Shown piece by piece: positions 7,601-16,099 of a stretch of DNA of 24,434 bases. Both the position numbers and the translations under genes were made by a program. Location: assembly GCA_039932095.1 (NCBI GenBank), contig JBDTQR010000045.1, positions 1-24,434 on the forward strand. Reading direction: 5' to 3'. A model generated the notes under the pieces. That model saw only the letters and a program-made list of their open reading frames with translations, did no database searches and had not been told where the DNA came from. Source of the DNA: Stagnihabitans sp039932095. Its GTDB lineage: Bacteria > Pseudomonadota > Alphaproteobacteria > Rhodobacterales > Rhodobacteraceae. Every line of letters starts with the position of its first letter. Position 1 is the first letter of the stretch.

Positions 7601-8758
7601 CTAATCCCGCCGCTCGAAATCGATCCGCGGATCGGTCCAGACATACATCAGGTCGGACACGATCCCGATCACCAGCCCGATCAGGCCGAAGGCGAACAGG
7701 GTGCCAAAGATGATCGGATAATCCCGCTCCACCGCCGATTTGAACCCCAGCTGCCCCAGCCCATCCAGCGAGAAGATCGTTTCGATGATCAGCGAACCAC
7801 CAAAGAACACCGAGATGAACAGCCCCGGAAAGCCGGCAATCACGATCAGCATCGCGTTGCGGAAGACGTGGCCGTAAAGGACCCTGCTCTCGGACAGACC
7901 CTTGGCCCGCGCGGTCATCACATATTGCTTCTTGATCTCATCGAGAAAGCTGTTCTTGGTCAGCAGGGTCAGCGTCGCGAAACTGCTGATGGTCGAGGCC
8001 ACCACCGGCAGCGTGATGTGCCAGATATAGTCGCCCGCCCTGCCCAGCCAGCTCATCTGGTCCCAGCCATCCGAGGTCAGCCCACGCAACGGAAAGATCC
8101 GCCAATACGACCCGCCCGCAAACAGCACCAACAACAGAATGGCGAACAGAAAGCCGGGTATCGCATAGGCCGCGATGATCACGCCCGAGGTCCAGACATC
8201 GAAGCGCGAGCCGTCCGACACCGCCTTGCGAATGCCCAGCGGGATCGACACCATATAGGCAATCAGCGTCGTCCACAGGCCCAGCGTGATCGACACCGGC
8301 ATCTTCTCAAGGATCAGCCCGACGACCGAGGTCGACCGGAAATAGCTTTGGCCGAAATCGAACTTCATGTAGTGCCACATCATGATGAAGAACCGTTCGA
8401 CCGCCGGGATTTCCTCCTTGCGGCAGGCGTTGTCCTTTATCGTCGGTTTGCCCTGAAATCCCTCGGGGCAGATCAGCCGGGCAAAGCCGAACTCGACCTC
8501 CAATTGCGCCAGAAACTCCGGCGGCAGGCCGCGCGCGCCGATATAGCCGGTGTTGGCGTCGGTGGCCTGCTGCGATTGGCCCGCATCGGCGCCGTTGCCG
8601 GCGACCGCTTTCAGACTGTCACCCTCACCCTCCAGCCGGGCTGCGACCTGATCGATCGGTCCGCCCGGCACGAACTGGGTCAGGGTGAAGTTGATGATCA
8701 TGATCCCCAGCAAGGTCGGAATGACCAGGAGGATCCGTCGTAAGATATAGGCACCCAT
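7601..8758 (-). CDS. yejB: Peptide ABC transporter permease (YejB type)
   Basis: The 385-residue inner-membrane permease starts MGAYILRRILLVIPTLLGIM, whose first membrane segment leads into NFTLTQFVPGGPIDQ, the conserved opening of DppB/YejB proteins. A periplasmic stretch of about 90 residues has two cysteines (RLICPEGFQG, KDNACRKEE), as seen in YejB-type permeases. The core domain has SIPLGIRKAVSDGSRFD, the ATPase-docking loop YVMTARAKGLSESRVLYGHV and a late ETIFSLDGLGQLGFKSAVERDYP. It forms the channel with YejE. It starts 27 bases after yejA and so belongs to the same transcript. Family length and motifs are normal. Confidence 0.95.
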   Translation of the reverse strand: MGAYILRRILLVIPTLLGIMIINFTLTQFVPGGPIDQVAARLEGEGDSLKAVAGNGADAGQSQQATDANTGYIGARGLPPEFLAQLEVEFGFARLICPEGFQGKPTIKDNACRKEEIPAVERFFIMMWHYMKFDFGQSYFRSTSVVGLILEKMPVSITLGLWTTLIAYMVSIPLGIRKAVSDGSRFDVWTSGVIIAAYAIPGFLFAILLLVLFAGGSYWRIFPLRGLTSDGWDQMSWLGRAGDYIWHITLPVVASTISSFATLTLLTKNSFLDEIKKQYVMTARAKGLSESRVLYGHVFRNAMLIVIAGFPGLFISVFFGGSLIIETIFSLDGLGQLGFKSAVERDYPIIFGTLFAFGLIGLVIGIVSDLMYVWTDPRIDFERRD

Positions 8759-8785
8759 CGGGGACTTTCTGTGTCAGGACGCCAG

Positions 8786-10699
8786 CTATTGCAGAACGCC
8801 CGCCGCCTTCAGCTTGGCCGCCTTGTCCGCGTCGTACCACCACAGGCTGGTCTCGCCCAAAGCGTATTTCGGCGGATTTTCCGGGCGACCGAAGATGTCG
8901 TAATAGGCCACGGTGTATTCGTTCTTGTTCCACTCCGGCACCCAGAACCTTATCGAGCGCAACACCCGGTCAAGCGCCTGTGTCGCCACGTCCAGATCTT
9001 CGCGGGTGTTGGCGGCCATCACGATGTCCAACAGCTTGTCCACCGCCGGATTTGACAGACCCATCCGATTGCGCGTCGAATTGTCAGCGGTTGATGACGC
9101 ATAGGCCTGCTTCATGTCGGCCCCCGGCTCATAGGCGTTGACGGCGTTGCCGGTGATGATGTCGAAATCGAAATTCGGTGGATCGGTACGGTTGGTGAAC
9201 TGCGCATCATCCACCATTGACAGCTTGGCATCGACGCCAAGCGCCTTGAGATTTTCGACATAGGGGTTGATCACCCGCTGAAACGCCGGGTTGGTTTCAA
9301 GGAATTCGACCGAAAGCGCCTCGCCCTGGGCGTTCTTGCGGATCCCGTCGGCACCAACGGCCCAGCCTGCGTCATCGAGCAACTTGGACGCCTTGCGCAG
9401 ATTGGCACGGGTCAATTGGTTCGCCTCATCCGACACCGGCGCCATCACGGCGTCTTCGGTCAGGATGCTGGGATCGAGCAACTTTTCATCGACAAGGGGT
9501 TGCAGCAACGCAACTTCACCCGGCGCGGGCTTGCCCTTGGCCGCCATGTCGGTGTTGTCCCAGATCGAGTTGATCCGCGAATAGACGCCGTAGAACAGCG
9601 TCTTGTTCGACCATTCAAAGTTGAACATCAGGGCGATCGCCTCACGCACCTTGGGGTCCTGAAACTTCGCCTTGCGCATGTTGAACAGGAAGGCCTGACC
9701 GCTGGCGATGTTGCCGTTCGGGATTTCCGCCTTGATCGCGTAGCCGTTCTGGATCGCCGGGAAGTCATAGCCGGTCGCCCATTGCTTGGACGAGTTTTCG
9801 TTGCGGAAGGTATAGACCCCGGCCTTGAAGCCTTCGAACGCCGCATCCGGGTCGCCGAAATACTCGATCCTGATCTTGTCGAAATTGTTGGTGCCGATGT
9901 TCAAGGGCAGATTGTTGCCCCAGTAATCCGGGTTGCGCTTGTAGATGATCTGCTGACCGACCTTCATGCTGTCGAGAATGTAAGGCCCGGTGCCAAGGAA
10001 GAAATCGAGCGTGCTGTTTTCCAGATCGCGCTTGTTCTTCTCATAGTCCGCTTTGGAGAACACCTGAATCCCCCCCACCGTCGCTGGCAGGTCGCGGTAG
10101 GGAATGCCGGGCGCAAAGGTGAACTTGATCTTGTAGGGGTCCAGCACTTCGGCAGAGGCGACCTGATCGTTGAACACCGAACGGAATTCAGGAATGCCCT
10201 TTTCGCGGAACAGGTTGTAGCTGAACAGCACATCCTCGGCAGTCATCGGGCTGCCGTCCGAGAATTTCACGTCGTCGCGCAGATTGAAGATCACCCAGGA
10301 CCGGTCTTCGGGATATTCCATCGTGGTGCACATCAGGCAATAGGCCGCGCCGACCTCATCGGCCGTGCCTGCCAGGATGCTTTCGTAAGGCGTGGTGCCG
10401 CTGCCTGCCGGATTGCCCTTGATCGAATACATGTTGACCGAATCAAAGGTGCCATAGGCCCATTCGGCGATTTCGCCGCCCTTGGGCGCGTCGGGGTTCA
10501 CATAATCCAGATGCTTGAAATCCGCCGGATATTTCAGGTCGCCAAAGGTCGATATCCCGTGACTGATGATGATCTTCTGATCGTCTGCCCGGGCCTCGGT
10601 GACATAGGCGGCCAGAGCGATCATCGCCAGACCTGCCCCCCATCCCATGCCCGTCCGATGATCCGGAACTTTGACTGCAGCGGCTGACATCTGACGCAT
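8786..10699 (-). CDS. yejA: Periplasmic peptide-binding protein of the YejA type
   Basis: The 637-residue family 5 solute-binding protein captures oligopeptides in the periplasm and delivers them to YejB/YejE. A Sec signal with hydrophobic core WGAGLAMIALAAYV and a likely cut after TEARA is followed by DDQKIIISHGISTFGDLKYP and YVNPDAPKGGEIAEWAYGTFDSVN, typical of YejA. Later blocks include FNLRDDVKFSDGSPMTAEDV and IYKRNPDYWG, conserved across the family. The ATG at 10699 is chosen because GGAGG lies 7 bases before it; a GTG six bases upstream is too close to that site. A weak promoter-like TTGTGG with a TTTAGC or TTAGCC element lies near 10725-10755. It is the first gene of the operon, downstream of the cytochrome terminator. 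Confidence 0.93.
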   Translation of the reverse strand: MRQMSAAAVKVPDHRTGMGWGAGLAMIALAAYVTEARADDQKIIISHGISTFGDLKYPADFKHLDYVNPDAPKGGEIAEWAYGTFDSVNMYSIKGNPAGSGTTPYESILAGTADEVGAAYCLMCTTMEYPEDRSWVIFNLRDDVKFSDGSPMTAEDVLFSYNLFREKGIPEFRSVFNDQVASAEVLDPYKIKFTFAPGIPYRDLPATVGGIQVFSKADYEKNKRDLENSTLDFFLGTGPYILDSMKVGQQIIYKRNPDYWGNNLPLNIGTNNFDKIRIEYFGDPDAAFEGFKAGVYTFRNENSSKQWATGYDFPAIQNGYAIKAEIPNGNIASGQAFLFNMRKAKFQDPKVREAIALMFNFEWSNKTLFYGVYSRINSIWDNTDMAAKGKPAPGEVALLQPLVDEKLLDPSILTEDAVMAPVSDEANQLTRANLRKASKLLDDAGWAVGADGIRKNAQGEALSVEFLETNPAFQRVINPYVENLKALGVDAKLSMVDDAQFTNRTDPPNFDFDIITGNAVNAYEPGADMKQAYASSTADNSTRNRMGLSNPAVDKLLDIVMAANTREDLDVATQALDRVLRSIRFWVPEWNKNEYTVAYYDIFGRPENPPKYALGETSLWWYDADKAAKLKAAGVLQ

Positions 10700-10786
10700 A
10701 TCCACCCTCCATTGTTGGCATGCAGGCTAAATCGGAATGGGACCCGGCCACAAGTTGCGATTGCGTGAGAAGCCGTGAGCGCCAAG

Positions 10787-10813
10787 AAAAAGGCCGCCCG
10801 ACTGGCGGGCGGC
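10787..10813 (-). terminator. Rho-independent terminator of the cytochrome c gene
   Basis: On the minus strand a perfect 8-base-pair GC stem (gccgcccg/cgggcggc, 10813-10806 with 10800-10793) with a 5-base loop is followed by C and then TTTTT. It begins 23 bases past the cytochrome stop codon. It separates cycM from the yejA operon, so the two are probably transcribed separately. Confidence 0.9.
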
Positions 10814-10835
10814 GCTGAATCCGGACGGTTTCAGC

Positions 10836-11351
10836 TTATTTCAGCGTCGCAAGATAGGCCACGACATTGGCGCGGTCCTTCGGTTCCGGCAGGCCGGCGA
10901 AGCTCATCTTGGTGCCTGGGACATAGTCCTTGGGCTTCTTGATGAAGTCGTAGATTTCTTCCTCGGTCCACGGCGTGTTGACCGACTTCATGCCGTCCGA
11001 ATAGGAGAAACCGTCCACAGAACCGCGCGGCCGCCCGACCACTCCGTTCAGATGGGGGCCGGTGGCATTGGTGCCGTCGATCTTGTGACAGGCCTTGCAT
11101 TTGCCAAAGGTCTTTTCACCCGCTGCCGCATCCGCTGCGGCAAACACTTCGGCAAAGGCCGGTTCGGCGGCTGCGGTGTCGGTTGTCGCCGCCTCGGCCA
11201 CGGCAATCGAATAGGCCTGCTTTTCACCCTCGGCATGGCCACCTTCGCCAAAGCCGTAGATCGCCTCGGCCGCCCAGTTGCCGAACAGGAAGAGCAGCAA
11301 CGCTCCGCAGACGCCACCGACTGTCTTGGTAATTGTCATCGTGTCGAACAT
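10836..11351 (-). CDS. cycM: Membrane-anchored cytochrome c552 (cytochrome cy / CycM type)
   Basis: The 171-residue protein has an uncleaved N-terminal membrane anchor (about 11-30, VGGVCGALLLFLFGNWAAEA), an alanine-rich linker of about 45 residues (AVAEAATTDTAAAEPAFAEVF), and a class I cytochrome c domain. Haem attaches at CKACH (85-89) and the sixth ligand is Met149 in GTKMSFAGL. The order GPHLNGVVGR, GFSYSDGMK, DRANVVAYL matches Paracoccus c552 and Rhodobacter cytochrome cy, which carry electrons from the bc1 complex to terminal oxidases on the periplasmic side of the membrane. The ATG at 11351 is chosen because a GGGAAGG site precedes it and it begins just before the anchor; longer reading adds 45 unrelated residues. 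A promoter candidate lies at 11384-11413. Confidence 0.93.
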   Translation of the reverse strand: MFDTMTITKTVGGVCGALLLFLFGNWAAEAIYGFGEGGHAEGEKQAYSIAVAEAATTDTAAAEPAFAEVFAAADAAAGEKTFGKCKACHKIDGTNATGPHLNGVVGRPRGSVDGFSYSDGMKSVNTPWTEEEIYDFIKKPKDYVPGTKMSFAGLPEPKDRANVVAYLATLK

Positions 11352-11383
11352 GCAGCACCTTCCCTCAGGCAATGTTTGCGCCG

Positions 11384-11413
11384 TATCTACCCGCTTCCTT
11401 GTCAGGGTTTCAA
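11384..11413 (-). promoter_or_regulatory. Candidate promoter for the cytochrome c gene
   Basis: On the minus strand TTGAAA (11413-11408), five of six bases of the -35 consensus, is followed after 18 bases by TAGATA (11389-11384), a weak -10. It points at cycM with a leader of about 25 bases. Confidence 0.3.
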
Positions 11414-11434
11414 GGTGTAGTAGCGCGACGAATT

Positions 11435-11454
11435 GCCCCTTGGGGGGCGTTTTT
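11435..11454 (+). promoter_or_regulatory. Terminator-like hairpin in the pheA leader
   Basis: GCCCC (11435-11439), a short loop, GGGGC (11444-11448), one G and then five T (11450-11454) form an intrinsic-terminator shape on the plus strand. It ends 18 bases before the pheA start codon. No gene on the plus strand ends just upstream, so it would act on transcripts heading into pheA, either as an attenuator or as a structure near the ribosome site (GAGG at about 11460). The stem is only five pairs. Confidence 0.4.
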
Positions 11455-11472
11455 GTGCCGAGGCTGACCAAA

Positions 11473-12303
11473 ATGTCCGATCGCATCGCATTTCAGGGCG
11501 AACTTGGCGCCTATTCACATCAGGCCTGCGAACAAGCCCGGCCCGGTTGCACGCCGGTGCCCTGCACGACATTCGAGGACGTGGTGGACCTGACGCGTTC
11601 TGGCAAGGTCGATCTCGGCATGCTGGCGGTGGAGAATTCGACCTACGGTCGGGTGGCCGACGTGCATTCTCTGCTGCCCAAATCCGGCCTGCATATCGTC
11701 GATGAGGCGTTTGTCCGTGTCCATGTCAACCTGCTCGGCGTTCGTGGTGCCCGGCTGGAGGATGTGACCGAGGCACATGGCCATGTGGTGATCCTGCCGC
11801 AATGCGCAGGGTTCCTGCGTGCGCATAACATCAAGGGCCGCGTCAGTTCCGACAACGCCCGCGCCGCGCGTGAGGTGGCCGAGGGCGGCGACAGGACACA
11901 GGCGGCACTGGCCAGTGAATTGGCTGCCGGGATCTACGGGCTCGACGTGCTGGCGCGCCACATCGAGGACAACGCCAACAACACCACCCGCTTTCTGCTG
12001 ATGTCGCCCACGCCCGATCACGCACGGCGCTCCGACACCATGATGACCACCTTCACCTTTCGGGTCCGCAACATTCCCGCCGCGCTTTACAAGGCGCTTG
12101 GCGGCTTTGCGACCAATGGTGTCAACATGACGAAGCTGGAAAGCTACATGGTCGGCGGCTCGTTCACCGCGACCGAGTTCTATGCCGATATCGAAGGCCA
12201 TCCCGAAGATGCTCCGGTGCAACGGGCGCTTGAAGAACTGGCCTATTTCACCACCGAACGCCATATTCTCGGCGTCTACCCGGCTGACCGTCGCCGCGAC
12301 TGA
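11473..12303 (+). CDS. pheA: Prephenate dehydratase
   Basis: This enzyme converts prephenate to phenylpyruvate, the committed step to phenylalanine, in the cytoplasm. The 276-residue protein is monofunctional, with no chorismate mutase domain. The catalytic domain begins RIAFQGELGAYSHQA and holds LAVENSTYGRVADVHSLL (substrate loop) and the catalytic TRF motif at 172-174 in NNTTRFLLM. A C-terminal ACT domain (about 190-270) should bind phenylalanine for feedback control; it has KLESYMVGGSF where enteric enzymes have ESRP. The ATG at 11473 is chosen because homology starts there and a GAGG lies about 9 bases upstream; the longer open frame has no family similarity. It diverges from cycM and converges on the SRPBCC gene. 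Confidence 0.95.
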   Translation: MSDRIAFQGELGAYSHQACEQARPGCTPVPCTTFEDVVDLTRSGKVDLGMLAVENSTYGRVADVHSLLPKSGLHIVDEAFVRVHVNLLGVRGARLEDVTEAHGHVVILPQCAGFLRAHNIKGRVSSDNARAAREVAEGGDRTQAALASELAAGIYGLDVLARHIEDNANNTTRFLLMSPTPDHARRSDTMMTTFTFRVRNIPAALYKALGGFATNGVNMTKLESYMVGGSFTATEFYADIEGHPEDAPVQRALEELAYFTTERHILGVYPADRRRD

Positions 12304-12330
12304 ACCCGCATGCTGCAACGCGCGCCAAAT

Positions 12331-12804
12331 CTATGGCTTCGGACGCTGGCGAAACCGGTTCTCGATTTCCGTGGTCAGCAGCGCCACACGCTGGGCAAAA
12401 CTGCGCTCCACCCGGGCCCGCGCCAAACGCAGCGACTGCACATAGATCCGGGCCGCGATGGTCTTCGGCTTTACGTCCAGCCGGACCTCCACCCGGGTCC
12501 GCTTGGCCGCAAGATCGAGGATATCGATCTGCACCACCCCGTCCACCAGCGACGACATACCGGTCAACGCCAATGCAGAGTGCGGCGTCATGGCGTCCAG
12601 TCGGATCGTCGCTGCACGGTCCTTGCCGCGGTAGCGGAACTCGGTATGCCATGTCATGCCCGGCGCCACGGTCTTCAGCTTGTCGACCCGCATCACGTCG
12701 GCGCCGCGCCGCATTGCCGCACGTTCCCAGCCGTCGAAATCGGTCAATTGCGCGAAAACGAACGCCGCAGGTGCCTCCAGATCATATTTCGCCACCAATT
12801 TCAT
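12331..12804 (-). CDS. SRPBCC/START-like domain protein
   Basis: The 157-residue protein has the layout of a SRPBCC (polyketide cyclase/START-like) fold. An opening strand, MKLVAKYDLEAPAAFVFAQLTDFDGWER, carries the common 'x-Ala-Pro...Val-Phe...Leu-Thr-Asp' start. A string of beta strands follows (GMTWHTEFRYRG, AATIRLDAM, VVQIDILDL, RTRVEVRLDVKP), then a long amphipathic, arginine-rich C-terminal helix (SLRLARARVERSFAQRVALLTTEIENRFRQR). These domains bind hydrophobic ligands in a deep pocket; the ligand is unknown here. No signal peptide or membrane anchor is seen. The ribosome site is weak. Its stop is only 27 bases from the end of convergent pheA, with no clear terminator between them. Confidence 0.75.
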   Translation of the reverse strand: MKLVAKYDLEAPAAFVFAQLTDFDGWERAAMRRGADVMRVDKLKTVAPGMTWHTEFRYRGKDRAATIRLDAMTPHSALALTGMSSLVDGVVQIDILDLAAKRTRVEVRLDVKPKTIAARIYVQSLRLARARVERSFAQRVALLTTEIENRFRQRPKP

Positions 12805-12982
12805 GCCATTGCCCGTCCTGCCCCGTCAGGCCGAAATCATGGGCCGCAATTGCCCTGCTCCGCAAGGCGTCCCCAGCCGAAATCCGCTCCCCTGCGGCAT
12901 TTCTGTGCCGGGGTCCCGGTCGGCACGCAGACCGGTAACCTGTTGCAGTGGAACCAGATATTTTCCATCAAGGGTCAGGTTG

Positions 12983-13933
12983 CTAGTCGAGCCGGTCGGC
13001 CAACCAGTTTGACATGATGAACTGCGCGATGGCACCCTTGCGGCTGGGCTTGATCAGAGGGTGATTGCCTGCAAACGCCGCAACCATCTCTTCCCGCGTG
13101 ACCCAGCGGGCATCTTGCAACTCTTCAGGGTCCAGCGTGATCGCGTCGGTCAGCGCCTCGCCACGGCAGCCGATCATCAGCGAGGCCGGAAACGGCCACG
13201 GTTGGCTGGCGAGGTAGGACACCGCGCCCACCACCACACCGGATTCCTCGGCCACCTCACGCCGCACCGCCGCTTCGATGGTTTCGCCCGGTTCGACAAA
13301 GCCCGCCAGCAGCGAATACATTCCGTCGGGCCACGTCGGGCCACGTCCCAGCAGCACCGAATTGCCGCGGGTGATCAGCATGATCACCACCGGGTCGGTG
13401 CGCGGAAAATGCTGGGCCTTGCACGCCGGGCAAGAGCGCTGCCAGCCGGCATGGATCATCTCGGACCTTGCCCCGCAACTGGCGCAGAACTGGTGGCCGC
13501 GGTGCCATTCCAGCAGGGCCCGCGCCGTCGCCGCCAGTTCGGCATGACGCGGCGAAAGATCGGCCATCACCGCGCGCAATTCGTGGAAGGCATGGCTTTG
13601 CGGCAGGTCGGGGTGGTGCTGAAACGAAAGGTCAAAGAAACCGGCCTGTTGCGTGGTCGGCTCATCCGGCACCCAGGCCGAGATGTCCTGCAGGAACACC
13701 GGATGCCCGTCGTCTATCCCCAGAAAGAACGCTGTCTCGCAGGGTCCCGACAAGGCATGGCCTGCCGACAGAAAACCGATTGCCGTACTGTCCACCAGCA
13801 ACGGTCTGCCACGCCAGAACAGCATCACCTGCGCAGAGGTCCACAGGTCCGCCAGGGCCGCCGGGTCGCGGCGCAGCGCCGCCGCTCGGTCCAATCCCGA
13901 CCCGCCAAAGGTTACCGTCTCTGCTATCTTCAT
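12983..13933 (-). CDS. nudC: NADH pyrophosphatase / NAD-decapping NUDIX hydrolase
   Basis: NudC cleaves NADH to NMNH and AMP and can remove NAD caps from RNA. The 316-residue protein has an N-terminal domain, a zinc ribbon with C150, C153, C168 and C171 (CASC and CPAC), and the segment AQHFPRTDPVVIML. A perfect NUDIX box follows at 211-233 (GFVEPGETIEAAVRREVAEESGV). The subfamily mark SQPWPFPAS at 243-251 separates NudC from other NUDIX enzymes. The ATG at 13933 is chosen because GGAGG sits 6 bases before it; the open frame upstream adds 59 residues with no family similarity. It diverges from the phosphoesterase gene at 14139. Confidence 0.95.
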   Translation of the reverse strand: MKIAETVTFGGSGLDRAAALRRDPAALADLWTSAQVMLFWRGRPLLVDSTAIGFLSAGHALSGPCETAFFLGIDDGHPVFLQDISAWVPDEPTTQQAGFFDLSFQHHPDLPQSHAFHELRAVMADLSPRHAELAATARALLEWHRGHQFCASCGARSEMIHAGWQRSCPACKAQHFPRTDPVVIMLITRGNSVLLGRGPTWPDGMYSLLAGFVEPGETIEAAVRREVAEESGVVVGAVSYLASQPWPFPASLMIGCRGEALTDAITLDPEELQDARWVTREEMVAAFAGNHPLIKPSRKGAIAQFIMSNWLADRLD

Positions 13934-14032
13934 CTGTCGCCTCCGGCTTGGCGCTTGATGGCATGGATGACCGGGCAAAGCAAACCCGGCGCACCGCGGC
14001 TTCTTTGCCACCGTTGGTTGTAGATTTATCGC

Positions 14033-14061
14033 TTGCCGGATATTACCCTTTGCAGTATCGG
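14033..14061 (+). promoter_or_regulatory. Candidate promoter for the phosphoesterase-HAD pair
   Basis: TTGCCG (14033-14038) is followed after 17 bases by TATCGG (14056-14061). Both boxes match only in their conserved first half, but the spacing is right and the pair lies in the 205-base gap between divergent genes. The predicted leader is about 70 bases. Confidence 0.3.
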
Positions 14062-14138
14062 CCCAATACGGCCCCATGGTGCCGGGCCATGCTGGGGTAT
14101 CGCCTGGCACATTTTCCCGCAGGACATCAGATTTTTAC

Positions 14139-16064
14139 ATGGCGAAGGTCGTCAAGAAACGTGATGTTGCGCCGATTGTCCCTCTTGCCAATGCGGCCGG
14201 TCCCTTCAGCCTGCGGGTTTTGGCCACGTCAGACCTGCATGTTCATATCACCCCGTGGGACTATTACGCCGACCGCGCCAATGTCACATCGGGCCTTGCC
14301 CGCACCGCCACGCTGATCGCCGCTGCCCGGGCCGAAGCCGGGACCAGCCTGTTGTTAGACAATGGCGACTTTCTGAATGGCAGTCCGATGGGTGATCTGA
14401 TGGCGTTGCGCGGGCTGGCGGATGAGGTTCATCCGATGATTGCCGCAATGAATGTACTGCATTATGACGCGGCGACTTTGGGCAATCATGAATTCAGCAA
14501 CGGTTTGCCGTTTCTGCTTCACCATCTTGGCCGTGCCTCCTTTCCGGTCGTGTCGGCCAACATCGCCTACCGGCTTGGCGCAACTCCGCTGGAGGATCAG
14601 CCGGTCGTCCCACCCCGGATGATCCTCGACCGCAGCCTCACCGACGCGCAGGGCAATGCGGCTCAGCTGCGGATCGGGATCGTCGGCGTGCTGCCGCCGC
14701 AAACCACGCAATGGGACCGCCAGCAATTGAACGGTGCCGTCGTCACCCGGGACATTGTCGAAGCGGTCACCGCCCATGCCCGCAAACTCCGACAGGAGGG
14801 TGCAGATCTGATCATCGCTCTGTCGCATTCCGGCATCAGCCCCATGCTCCCCAGCGCCGGGATGGAAGATGCCACCGTCGCGGTTGCGGCGATCGCCGAT
14901 GTCGATGTAGTGATCGCAGGCCACACCCATCAGGCTTTTCCGTCGCCGGCCTTCGCCGCCGCGGAGGGGATCGACCCGAAAAATGGCCTGCTGTGGGGCA
15001 AGCCTGCCGTCATGCCGGGGTTTCACGGCTCGCATCTCGGGGTGATCGACCTTGATCTGCATCGCCACAGCGATGGTAACTGGCAGGTCACCGGCTCGCG
15101 TGTCGAACTTCGCCCGATTGCCCGCCGTACCCGGTCTGGCCGGGTCATAGCCCAGTCGCGCAACGCCACCGGGATCATGTCCCTCACCAAAGCGGCTCAC
15201 CGCGCCACCCGCGACTGGGCTGCAGCCCCGCTGGGGCGGATAGAAACGCCGCTGCACAGCTATTTCGCCTTGGTCCAGCCATCTGCCGCCATCCGGGTCA
15301 TCGCCCGCGCTCAGGCCGATTATGTGATGCGGCGGCTGCAGGGCGGCCCATACGCCGATCTGCCGGTCTTGTCGGCCACCGCGCCGTTTCACGCTGGCGG
15401 TCGCGGCGGGCCAGACAATTACACCGCCATTGCCGCAGGTGATCTGGTGATGCGCCATGCCGCCGATCTGTACCCCCATCCCAACACCATCGCCGCAGTT
15501 CTGGTCACCGGGGCCGATCTGGCGCAATGGCTGGAGCGCAGCTTTTCGATCCATCATCAGATCCGGCGCGGCGCGGTTGAGGCCCTGCTGATCAATCCGC
15601 TTTTTCCCAGCTTCAACTTTGACCTGATCGAGGGGCTGGACTGGACCGTTGATCTGACCGTCCCACCGCAATTCAACAGCCATGGCACAAGGATCGGCGA
15701 CGGCCCTGCCCGCATCCAGGCGCTGACCTATCGCGGCCAGCCGGTCGATCCCCGTGCCAGCTTCGTTCTGGCCACCAACAGTTACCGCGCGGCGGGCAGC
15801 GGCGGCTTTTCGGGTGCCACGCCGGATCGCATCATCCTGGTGGATCCCGAGTCGAGCCGTGGCGTCCTGCGCCACTACATCACTGCCACCGGCACCATTG
15901 CGCGGGCCGACCCGCCGAACTGGCGCTTTGCGCCACTGGGGGCCAGCGTGGTGTTCGACAGCGCCCCCGCCGCCGCCGACTTCCTTGACGACCTGTCACC
16001 AATGGCCGGAACCGCGCTGCAAACCACGCCCGAGGGATTCCGCCGCTTTCGTCTGCGGCTCTGA
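14139..16064 (+). CDS. 5'-nucleotidase / 2',3'-cyclic nucleotide phosphodiesterase-like metallophosphoesterase
   Basis: The 641-residue protein has the calcineurin-type phosphoesterase domain. D32 and H34 are in TSDLHVH, D77 is in DNGDF (74-78), GNHEF is at 115-119, H230 is in LSHSG, and AGHTH is at 260-264, giving the full two-metal set. A C-terminal 5'-nucleotidase substrate domain (about 370-600) includes NFDLIEGLDWTVDLT and NSYRAAGSGGF, whose aromatic and Arg/Gly residues hold the nucleotide base. The order is that of CpdB, which is usually periplasmic. No Sec signal is visible here: the N-terminus is MAKVVKKRDVAPIVPLANAAG. The ribosome site is weak, an AGGA about 14 bases before the ATG. 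An in-frame ATG at 14076 exists but adds no signal. It is followed 35 bases later by a HAD phosphatase gene, suggesting a nucleotide salvage pair. Confidence 0.88.
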   Translation: MAKVVKKRDVAPIVPLANAAGPFSLRVLATSDLHVHITPWDYYADRANVTSGLARTATLIAAARAEAGTSLLLDNGDFLNGSPMGDLMALRGLADEVHPMIAAMNVLHYDAATLGNHEFSNGLPFLLHHLGRASFPVVSANIAYRLGATPLEDQPVVPPRMILDRSLTDAQGNAAQLRIGIVGVLPPQTTQWDRQQLNGAVVTRDIVEAVTAHARKLRQEGADLIIALSHSGISPMLPSAGMEDATVAVAAIADVDVVIAGHTHQAFPSPAFAAAEGIDPKNGLLWGKPAVMPGFHGSHLGVIDLDLHRHSDGNWQVTGSRVELRPIARRTRSGRVIAQSRNATGIMSLTKAAHRATRDWAAAPLGRIETPLHSYFALVQPSAAIRVIARAQADYVMRRLQGGPYADLPVLSATAPFHAGGRGGPDNYTAIAAGDLVMRHAADLYPHPNTIAAVLVTGADLAQWLERSFSIHHQIRRGAVEALLINPLFPSFNFDLIEGLDWTVDLTVPPQFNSHGTRIGDGPARIQALTYRGQPVDPRASFVLATNSYRAAGSGGFSGATPDRIILVDPESSRGVLRHYITATGTIARADPPNWRFAPLGASVVFDSAPAAADFLDDLSPMAGTALQTTPEGFRRFRLRL

Positions 16065-16099
16065 TCCTGTAAGCCAGCCGCAATTGCTGGAGCATGCCG

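Noticed and set aside
11278..11472. Longer N-terminus for prephenate dehydratase
   Set aside because: The extra 65 residues are unlike any pheA start, and the true start at 11473 has a ribosome site and begins the family homology.
12905..12926. Hairpin GTGCCG/CGGCAC with a 10-base loop in the gap after nudC
   Set aside because: The stem is short, the loop large, there is no T-tract, and it lies about 60 bases past the stop; too weak to call a terminator.
12805..12982. Possible tRNA or small RNA in the gap between nudC and the SRPBCC gene
   Set aside because: No T-arm consensus, CCA end or cloverleaf pairing could be found.
14355..15875. Very long open frame antisense to the phosphoesterase gene; similar long antisense frames occur at 7520-8743, 9416-10687 and 16925-18331
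   Set aside because: High GC with strong third-position bias leaves few stops on the opposite strand. These frames give low-complexity Arg/His/Gln-rich proteins with no motifs, while the other strand encodes clear enzymes.
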